DNA of 5,358 nucleotides from positions 1 to 5,358 of the forward strand of contig CANJKD010000219.1 of NCBI GenBank assembly GCA_947474415.1, read 5' to 3'. The translations under genes were made by a program, and so were the position numbers. Source of the DNA: Burkholderiales bacterium. Its GTDB lineage: Bacteria; Pseudomonadota; Gammaproteobacteria; Burkholderiales; Burkholderiaceae_C. The notes under the pieces were generated by a model. That model saw only the letters and a program-made list of their open reading frames with translations. It was not told the DNA's origin and searched no databases. This document shows, piece by piece, positions 1 to 4,593 of this stretch (position 1 is its first letter; each line of letters opens with the position of its first letter).

Positions 1-6
1 CCGCTC

Positions 7-918
7 ATGCTGCCCGACTCGGTCGACGCCGTGATAGCGCTGCTGGCGACCGAAAACTATGTGTGCGACCGGCGGCTCGCCACTGCGTTGTTCCTGAGCC
101 TGAAGCTGGCGCGTCCGCTGTTCCTCGAAGGCGAGCCCGGCGTCGGCAAGACCGAGCTGGCGAAGACCTTGTCGGCCGCGCTTTCCACCGCCGTGCTGCG
201 GGTGCAGTGTTTCGAGGGGCTGGACATCGCGCAGACCGCCTACGAGTGGAACGTGGCGCGCCAGATGATCGAGATCCGCCTCGCCGAGGCAGCGCATTCG
301 CTGCATCGCGAAGCTGACCGCGAGCGCCTGACGCACAGCCTGTATTCACGCCACATGCTGATCGAGCGGCCACTGCTACAGGCGCTCACGCAGACGCGCT
401 CGCCGGTCTTGCTGATCGATGAACTCGACCGCGCCGACGAACCCTTCGACGCCTTCCTGCTCGAAGTGCTGGCCGAGAACCAGATCACGATTCCCGAGTT
501 CGGCACCATCATGGCCGAAGCCCCGCCGATCACGATCATCACCAGCAACCGCACCCGCGAGATTCATGACGCACTGAAGCGGCGCTGCCTCTACCACTGG
601 GTTGACTTTCCGAGTGTCGAGCGCGAACTGGAAATCGTGCGGCTGAAGGCGCCGGGTGCGGCGGACCGGCTCTACATCCAGGTCGTCGAATTTGTGCAGC
701 GCATGCGCAAGCTCGACCTTTTCAAGGCGCCCGGCGTGGCCGAAACCATCGACTGGACGAATGCGCTGTTGGCGCTCAACGCGATCCGGCTCGACCCGGC
801 CACGGTCCACGACACGCTCGGTGTGCTGTTGAAGTATCAAGACGACATCGTCAAGCTGCAAAGCGGCGATACCGCGAAGCTGCTTGATGAATTGCGGGCG
901 CGCGCGTTGCTGGATTGA
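7..918 (+). CDS. coxD: CoxD, MoxR-family AAA+ ATPase for CO dehydrogenase maturation
   Basis: This is a 303-residue cytoplasmic AAA+ ATPase of the MoxR/CoxD type. Visible motifs are Walker A GEPGVGKT (residues 42-49), Walker B VLLIDELD (134-141), sensor 1 ITSN (178-181), an arginine-finger-like KRR (191-193), and the late APGVAETIDW segment (241-250) typical of CoxD. In Oligotropha carboxidovorans CoxD is known to act as an ATP-dependent chaperone on apo-CODH during assembly of the Mo-S-Cu active site; the same role is inferred here. The ATG at 7 gives a normal CoxD N-terminus and length, but the frame stays open to base 1 and only six upstream bases are visible, so no ribosome binding site can be checked. 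The next annotated gene is coxE, its usual von Willebrand A partner. Generic MoxR ATPases are the alternative, but the downstream coxE, coxG and XdhC genes favour CoxD. Confidence 0.93.
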   Translation: MLPDSVDAVIALLATENYVCDRRLATALFLSLKLARPLFLEGEPGVGKTELAKTLSAALSTAVLRVQCFEGLDIAQTAYEWNVARQMIEIRLAEAAHSLHREADRERLTHSLYSRHMLIERPLLQALTQTRSPVLLIDELDRADEPFDAFLLEVLAENQITIPEFGTIMAEAPPITIITSNRTREIHDALKRRCLYHWVDFPSVERELEIVRLKAPGAADRLYIQVVEFVQRMRKLDLFKAPGVAETIDWTNALLALNAIRLDPATVHDTLGVLLKYQDDIVKLQSGDTAKLLDELRARALLD

Positions 919-922
919 ACCG

Positions 923-1057
923 ATGAGTTCTCGACCGAAGCGGGCGGGCCGAGCGTCGGGCTGTCAAGGGCCGCGAACAGGCCCCTGCGTGGCCCTGCCG
1001 GCGCGCATCCCCTTGTGGGATCGGCGAACGTATTCGTTCGCCGAGGGGTCATCATGA
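923..1057 (+). CDS. Possible small ORF filling the coxD-coxE spacer (44 codons)
   Basis: An ATG four bases after the coxD stop opens a 44-codon frame. It ends in TGA at 1055-1057, so that the stop and the coxE start overlap as ATGA at 1054-1057. The predicted product is small, basic and rich in Arg, Gly, Pro and Ser, with two Cys (residues 14 and 22) and no recognisable domain, signal or membrane segment. In favour of a real gene are the tight spacing at both ends and the overlap typical of translational coupling. Against it are the lack of a good ribosome binding site (only GGA at 912-914), codon use unlike its neighbours (several CGA, TCA and TCT codons), no recognised family, and the ease with which short open frames arise in GC-rich DNA. 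If translated, ribosomes reaching its end would melt the hairpin at 1021-1044 and could help load coxE. Confidence 0.22.
   Translation: MSSRPKRAGRASGCQGPRTGPCVALPARIPLWDRRTYSFAEGSS
1007..1021 (+). promoter_or_regulatory. Small hairpin just before the coxE stem-loop
   Basis: ATCCC (1007-1011) and GGGAT (1017-1021) can pair around the loop CTTGT, immediately before the 10-bp stem-loop and sharing base 1021 with it. The C run at 1009-1012 could instead pair with GGGG at 1045-1048 in the coxE ribosome binding site. This is only five base pairs and may be chance. Confidence 0.25.
1021..1044 (+). promoter_or_regulatory. Perfect 10-bp stem-loop overlapping the coxE ribosome binding site
   Basis: The arms TCGGCGAACG (1021-1030) and CGTTCGCCGA (1035-1044) are exact reverse complements around the loop TATT. 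The 3' arm supplies the first GA of the coxE Shine-Dalgarno sequence GAGGGG (1043-1048). No T tract follows, so it does not look like an intrinsic terminator. It could be an RNA hairpin that limits coxE translation or marks an mRNA processing point, or a palindromic operator read as DNA. The structure is seen directly; the role is inferred. Confidence 0.6.
1043..1048 (+). promoter_or_regulatory. coxE ribosome binding site that decides the start
   Basis: GAGGGG lies five bases before the ATG at 1054. It supports that ATG over an in-frame GTG at 1015, which would add 13 residues encoded by the hairpin region and has no good Shine-Dalgarno sequence. Confidence 0.7.
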
Positions 1058-2244
1058 TTGCCGAGAACATCGTCCACTTCGCACGGGTGCTGCGCACCGC
1101 CGGCATGCCCGTCGGCCCTGACCGCGTGCTCGCCGCGATCAGCGCCATCGAGCAGGTCGGCCTGAACCGCCGTGACGATGTGCATGCCGCGCTAAGCGCC
1201 GTGATGCTCGACCGTCATGAACAGCAAGTGCTGTTCGACGCCGCCTTCGAAGCCTTCTGGCGCGACCCGAAGCTGCTCGAACAGTTGATGTACTTGCTGT
1301 TGCCCAAGATCAGCGGGCGCGGTGACAAGCAAATCAAGCCCAGGGCCAATCGCCTGGCCGAAGCGCTGGCCGCGCCGAAGCCGAAACAGGAACCGAACCC
1401 CGCCAACACCACCGCGCAGGAAGAGCTGACGTTCGATACCAGCTTCACCTTCTCCGAGCGCGAGCGCCTTCAGCAAGCCGACTTCGAGAGCATGACCGCC
1501 GCCGAGTTCGAACTGGCGAAGAAGCTGGCCGAGCAGGTCGTGCTGCCGGTGCAGCCGGTACGCCGCCGCCGCCATGAGCGCGCCGTGAACCGGCAGCACG
1601 GCGGCCGGCTAGACCTGCGCGCCACGATGCAGGGCATGGCGCGCCAGCCGCACACGCTGGTGCCGGCTTTCACGCGCCCGCGAAGCGAATTGCCGACGCT
1701 GGTCGTGCTGCTCGACATCTCGGGTTCGATGGAACGCTACGCGCGCCTGCTCTTGCACTATGTGCACGGCCTGACGCGCCGGCACCTGAAGGTGCACACG
1801 CTGGTGTTCGGCACGCGGCTGACCAACATCACCCGCAGCCTGAAGAACCGCGACGCCGACGTCGCACTGCTGCAGGCCGACGCCCAGGTGCACGACTGGA
1901 AGGGCGGCACCCGCATCGCGTCGTGCCTCGATGAATTCAACCGCTGCTGGGCGCGCCGCCTGCTCGGCTCGAACGCGGCCGTGCTGCTGATGACTGACGG
2001 CCTTGACCGAGACGAGCACGGTGACCTGGCCCAGGCCGCTGCTCAACTGCGCCGCCTGGCGCACCAGATCGTCTGGCTCAACCCCTTGCTGCGCTTCGAC
2101 GGCTTCGAGCCGCGCGCCGCCGGCGTGCGCGCCTTGCTGCCGAACGTCGACCGCTTCCTGCCGGTTCACAATCTGGCGAGCCTGGCCGATCTTGGCCGTG
2201 CGCTGCGCACACCGGCCGTGAAGCCCTCTTCTCTCCTGGCATAG
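1054..2244 (+). CDS. coxE: CoxE, von Willebrand factor A domain CODH maturation protein
   Basis: This is a 396-residue cytoplasmic protein of the CoxE/VWA-containing family. The N-terminus (IAENIVHFARVLRTAG) is the usual CoxE opening. A charged, Pro- and Gln-rich stretch follows (about 105-175). The VWA domain then carries a complete metal-ion-dependent adhesion site: DISGSM (221-226), the Thr of GGTRI (286) and the Asp of TDG (315). CoxE proteins partner MoxR/CoxD ATPases, and in O. carboxidovorans CoxE takes part in copper insertion into the Mo-Cu centre; that role is inferred here. The start at 1054 is chosen over the in-frame GTG at 1015 because of the GAGGGG ribosome binding site and family-like N-terminus. 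coxG begins 13 nt after the stop, consistent with one transcript. The 5' leader is unusually structured, so translation may be controlled there. Confidence 0.92.
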   Translation: MIAENIVHFARVLRTAGMPVGPDRVLAAISAIEQVGLNRRDDVHAALSAVMLDRHEQQVLFDAAFEAFWRDPKLLEQLMYLLLPKISGRGDKQIKPRANRLAEALAAPKPKQEPNPANTTAQEELTFDTSFTFSERERLQQADFESMTAAEFELAKKLAEQVVLPVQPVRRRRHERAVNRQHGGRLDLRATMQGMARQPHTLVPAFTRPRSELPTLVVLLDISGSMERYARLLLHYVHGLTRRHLKVHTLVFGTRLTNITRSLKNRDADVALLQADAQVHDWKGGTRIASCLDEFNRCWARRLLGSNAAVLLMTDGLDRDEHGDLAQAAAQLRRLAHQIVWLNPLLRFDGFEPRAAGVRALLPNVDRFLPVHNLASLADLGRALRTPAVKPSSLLA

Positions 2245-2257
2245 AAAACGCATCCCC

Positions 2258-2824
2258 ATGGAACTGCAAGGCGAACGACTCATCCCGGCCTCGGTCGACA
2301 CCACCTGGGCCTCCCTCAACGACCCCGAGGTGCTCAAGGCCTGCATTGCGGGTTGCGAGTCGCTGGATCGCACCGGCGACGACTCACTCACGGCGGTGGT
2401 GGCGCTGAAGGTCGGCCCCGTCAGCGCGCGCTTCAAGGGCAACCTGAAAATGACGAACGTGCAGCCTCCGAGCGGCTACACGATCAACTTCGACGGGCAG
2501 GGCGGGGTGGCCGGCTTCGGCAAGGGCTCGGCCGATGTGGCACTGACCGCTGAGGGTACGCAGACCCGGCTCAAGTACAACGCACGCGCGCAGGTCGGCG
2601 GCAAGATGGCGCAGGTCGGCTCGCGGCTCATCGATGCGGCGGCGGGCAAGATCACCGAAGACTTCTTCAAGGCCTTCGAAGCGCATTTGCAGGCCAACGC
2701 AGCGCCGGCGGGCGCCGTGCCGGCATTGCCTGTTGCAACAGCGGCGGACGGCGGCATCGCCAAGGTGTGGTGGCTGATCGGCGCGATGGTGCTGCTGGCA
2801 ATCCTTTACTTCGTGATTCGCTAG
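2258..2824 (+). CDS. coxG: CoxG, SRPBCC-domain membrane-anchoring subunit of CO dehydrogenase
   Basis: This is a 188-residue protein with a CoxG-type SRPBCC fold over about residues 1-145: MELQGERLIPASVDTTW at the start, NDPEVLKACIAGCESL (21-36), the Gly-rich GQGGVAGFGKGSADV (80-94), and a final amphipathic helix (about 118-145). An Ala/Pro/Gly linker (146-167) leads to one hydrophobic segment (about 170-187, WWLIGAMVLLAILYFVI) ending in Arg, so the protein should be a tail-anchored inner-membrane protein with its lipid- or quinone-binding pocket in the cytoplasm. CoxG family members are known to attach CODH to the membrane, and mycobacterial CoxG has been reported to bind menaquinone and pass it CODH-derived electrons. 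The same job is inferred here. No strong Shine-Dalgarno sequence precedes the ATG, so translation may depend on coupling to coxE, which ends 13 nt upstream. Confidence 0.9.
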   Translation: MELQGERLIPASVDTTWASLNDPEVLKACIAGCESLDRTGDDSLTAVVALKVGPVSARFKGNLKMTNVQPPSGYTINFDGQGGVAGFGKGSADVALTAEGTQTRLKYNARAQVGGKMAQVGSRLIDAAAGKITEDFFKAFEAHLQANAAPAGAVPALPVATAADGGIAKVWWLIGAMVLLAILYFVIR

Positions 2825-2828
2825 GAGA
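2823..2828 (+). promoter_or_regulatory. coxF ribosome binding site overlapping the coxG stop
   Basis: AGGAGA lies six bases before the coxF ATG at 2835 and shares its first two bases with the coxG stop codon TAG (2822-2824). This arrangement favours re-use of ribosomes finishing coxG and fixes the coxF start. Confidence 0.75.
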
Positions 2829-2834
2829 ACGCTC

Positions 2835-3839
2835 ATGGACAGCCTCGATTTGCAAGTGTTGAACCAGGCTCGCGACTGGTTCTCGCAGGGCCACAAGGTG
2901 TGGCTCGTGACCGTGATCGAAACCTGGGGCTCAGCGCCGCGCCCGCCCGGCGCGTTGCTGTGCCTGCGCGACGACGGGCAGGTGGCCGGTTCGGTGTCTG
3001 GCGGTTGCGTCGAAGACGACCTGATCGACCGGCTGCGGCACGGCGAGCGCGTAGCCACGCCTTCGCTGATTGCTTATGGCGTGACCAAGGAAGAGGCCGC
3101 ACGCTTCGGCCTGCCCTGCGGCGGCAACCTGCGGCTGGTGCAGGAGCCGCTGCAAGGCGTGGCTTGGATCGACGAGGTGCTGGCGCGCACTGCGCGGCAT
3201 GAACTGGTCGCGCGTGAACTGACCCTGGAAACCGGCGTGGTTCGTGTCGATGCAGCACGCCGCGGCGATGTGTTCGAGTTCGACGGCAAGACCTTGCGCG
3301 CGCTGTTCGGTCCGCGCTGGCGCTTGCTGATCATCGGCGCCGGGCAGTTGTCTCGCGTGGTTGCGCAGATGGCGCTGGCGCTCGACTTCGAGGTCATCTG
3401 CTGTGACCCGCGCGAGGAATACAACCTGAGCTGGGATGTGCCCAACACCACTTTCAGCAAGTCGATGCCTGACGATGTGGTGCTCGAATTGCAACTCGAC
3501 CCGCACTGTGCCGTGGTCGCCGTGACGCACGACCCGAAGCTCGACGACATGGTGCTGCTCGAAGCGCTGAAGTCACCGGCCTTCTACATCGGCGCGCTGG
3601 GTTCGCGCGGCAACACCGGCAAGCGCCGGGAACGGCTGCTGCAGTTCGACCTGTCGCCGGCTGAGATCGACCGGCTGCACGGCCCGATCGGCCTGGACAT
3701 CGGTGCGAAGACGCCCGCCGAGATCGCCGTGTCCATCGTCGCCGAGATCGTCGCGGTGAAGAACGGGGTCTTGCTCATGCAGAAGAAAGACGGCTCATCC
3801 ATGCCGGATCACGCCGGCGCGATGTCGAGAGCATCGTAA
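2835..3839 (+). CDS. coxF: XdhC/CoxI-family molybdenum cofactor insertion protein (CoxF-like)
   Basis: This is a 334-residue protein with the two-part XdhC/CoxI layout. The N-terminal XdhC_CoxI domain shows ETWGSAPRPPGA (29-40), SVSGGCVEDDL (53-63) and LPCGGNLRL (93-101). The C-terminal Rossmann-type domain shows IIGAGQLSRVVA (166-177), the acidic turn CCDPREEY (189-196), YIGALGSRGNTGKRRERL (251-268) and the HGPIGLDIGAKTPAEIAVSI stretch (282-301). Characterised XdhC binds molybdenum cofactor and supports its sulfuration before insertion into xanthine dehydrogenase; the cox members serve CODH in the same way and CoxF is linked to copper insertion in O. carboxidovorans. Because coxF and coxI are homologous, the symbol is tentative. 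It starts 10 nt after coxG with a strong ribosome binding site and is the last cox gene here. The last 20 or so residues are poorly conserved polar tail. Confidence 0.88.
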   Translation: MDSLDLQVLNQARDWFSQGHKVWLVTVIETWGSAPRPPGALLCLRDDGQVAGSVSGGCVEDDLIDRLRHGERVATPSLIAYGVTKEEAARFGLPCGGNLRLVQEPLQGVAWIDEVLARTARHELVARELTLETGVVRVDAARRGDVFEFDGKTLRALFGPRWRLLIIGAGQLSRVVAQMALALDFEVICCDPREEYNLSWDVPNTTFSKSMPDDVVLELQLDPHCAVVAVTHDPKLDDMVLLEALKSPAFYIGALGSRGNTGKRRERLLQFDLSPAEIDRLHGPIGLDIGAKTPAEIAVSIVAEIVAVKNGVLLMQKKDGSSMPDHAGAMSRAS

Positions 3840-3861
3840 CGAGTCGCAACTTTTGTTTTTT
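3819..3861 (+). terminator. Candidate intrinsic terminator of the cox operon
   Basis: GCGAT (3819-3823) can pair with GTCGC (3843-3847, one G-U), and TCG (3825-3827) with CGA (3840-3842), leaving one bulged G at 3824 and a 12-base loop. Three bases later comes the T-rich tract TTTTGTTTTTT (3851-3861). The stem overlaps the end of coxF. The position and U tract fit termination of the plus-strand operon. The stem is modest, and a competing hairpin CGATG (3820-3824)/CATCG (3832-3836) is possible, so the exact fold is unsure. Confidence 0.42.
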
Positions 3862-4112
3862 CAGCGACACGTCAGGAATTTGGCATCTGCCCAGCAGTTT
3901 TATTTGGGCAATTCAGTTCCACGGGGCTTCGGGCCCGACAGCACCGCTGCTGGTCGGGTGTTGCTCCGGCCCGATTTGTAACATCGATCAACTGCGGGTT
4001 ACTTGCCCCCCCCGAATGCAGCCCTGCCAACCCGGACAACCCCAACAAAGCATCCCGGCGCGAAAATTCCGGGGCTGCACCAAAGCTTGGCCGATTCGAC
4101 ATGGGTTGCAGG
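3840..4112. other. Convergent intergenic region between coxF and the PilZ gene
   Basis: These 273 bases separate two converging genes. The first 80 or so are more AT-rich than the rest of the window and contain the T-rich tract. Other structure includes TGCCCA (3888-3893)/TGGGCA (3905-3910), the strong GC hairpin at 3934-3958, GTAAC/GTTAC (3978-3982/3998-4002), a run of eight C (4006-4013), CCCGG/CCGGG (4054-4058/4069-4073), and TGCAGCCC (4017-4024) with its inverted copy GGGCTGCA (4072-4079). No convincing protein gene, tRNA or transposon end was seen. No clear terminator with a T tract was found for the minus-strand genes. Confidence 0.6.
3934..3958. repeat. Strong GC-rich inverted repeat in the intergenic region
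   Basis: CCCGAC-AGCA (3934-3943) pairs with TGCT (3948-3951) and GTCGGG (3953-3958) around the loop CCGC, with a single bulged G at 3952, giving ten base pairs. An alternative longer-range pairing, TCGGGCC (3929-3935) with GGCCCGA (3968-3974), competes for its base. It lacks a following T tract on either strand. It may act as a bidirectional transcript-end stabiliser or a REP-like element; no second copy is present in this window. Confidence 0.5.
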
Positions 4113-4505
4113 CTACGCTTCGCCGTCGACGAACCTCTGGATCACGGCGACCTTGTCCGGCGTAAGGCCGTTGAACGACAAGCCGACCTTCACGCCTTCG
4201 TCACCACGCGAGAAGATGCTGTGTGACACAGTGACGGGCAGTTCCAACGCAACCGGTTCCCGACCCGTTTGAGGCAGCGACAGCAGCACCGTGCAATTCA
4301 ATCCCCGCGGTGGCTGCACTGTGGTGAGAATGGCCAGCCCGCCGGCGCTGATGTCGACCGTGCGCACCGTGAAAGGCGGGCTGCCGGCGACGATCAACTG
4401 CGCCGTGGCGCGGTACAAGCGGCGCGCATGCCGACGCGCATCGATTCCACCGGGGAAACCGGCGTCGGTCATGATCGGCTGGGTTCGATGACTGGAAATA
4501 AGCAT
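4113..4505 (-). CDS. PilZ-domain c-di-GMP-binding protein
   Basis: This is a 130-residue, single-domain PilZ protein. The two cyclic-di-GMP contact motifs are both present: RxxxR as RRLYR (residues 28-32) in a basic ARRHARRLYR stretch, and DxSxxG as DISAGG (51-56). The spacing between them and the following beta-rich segment, including VKVGLSFNGL (105-114), are typical of PilZ. It has no signal peptide or membrane segment, so it is a cytoplasmic sensor that would bind the second messenger and act on a partner; flagellar, pilus or polysaccharide targets are usual for the family, but none is indicated here. The start at 4505 has only a weak GGA upstream. An in-frame ATG at 4470-4472 would give MTDAGF and a 119-residue product that keeps every motif. 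It lies 88 nt downstream of the phospholipase-D-like gene on the same strand and converges on coxF. Confidence 0.88.
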   Translation of the reverse strand: MLISSHRTQPIMTDAGFPGGIDARRHARRLYRATAQLIVAGSPPFTVRTVDISAGGLAILTTVQPPRGLNCTVLLSLPQTGREPVALELPVTVSHSIFSRGDEGVKVGLSFNGLTPDKVAVIQRFVDGEA

Positions 4506-4593
4506 TGCGCGTCCGGAGCTCAGCTCAGCTTACAGCATGTCATGCCTTGGCAATCCTTGAGAAGTCGTGAATTGCTACTGCTGATCAGCCTGT
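4506..4593 (-). promoter_or_regulatory. Spacer upstream of the PilZ gene with small palindromes
   Basis: This 88-base gap between the phospholipase-D-like stop and the PilZ start contains the perfect palindrome GCTGATCAGC, the inverted repeat GCATG-T-CATGC (4535-4545) and an overlapping AGCT-rich stretch (about 4517-4530). On the minus strand a TTGCCA hexamer could be a -35 box, but the possible -10 (TAAGCT) is poorly spaced. A separate PilZ promoter is possible and not demonstrated. Confidence 0.22.

Noticed and set aside
376..861. A 161-codon minus-strand open frame opposite coxD
   Set aside because: It covers the complement of the Walker B and sensor 1 region, and its composition mirrors the codon bias of coxD.
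1015..1053. Upstream GTG start for coxE adding 13 residues
   Set aside because: The ATG at 1054 has a GAGGGG site at correct spacing and gives the family N-terminus. The extra residues are encoded by the hairpin.
1609..2442. A 277-codon minus-strand open frame
   Set aside because: It is antisense to coxE and the start of coxG, with Gln/Arg/Val/Ala-biased composition and no motif. The sense-strand MIDAS residues show which frame is real.
2384..3530. Minus-strand open frames of 224 and 199 codons opposite coxG and coxF
   Set aside because: Both overlap well-supported genes and show no conserved motif or plausible ribosome binding site.
4006..4013. C8 run as a programmed frameshift or phase-variation site
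   Set aside because: It lies outside any supported gene, and shifting the frame on the minus strand leads rapidly to stops rather than to a longer protein.
3840..4112. Integron attC site, tRNA gene or CRISPR repeat in the intergenic region
   Set aside because: No paired core sites, cloverleaf or regularly spaced repeats were found; the inverted repeats are short and unrelated to each other.
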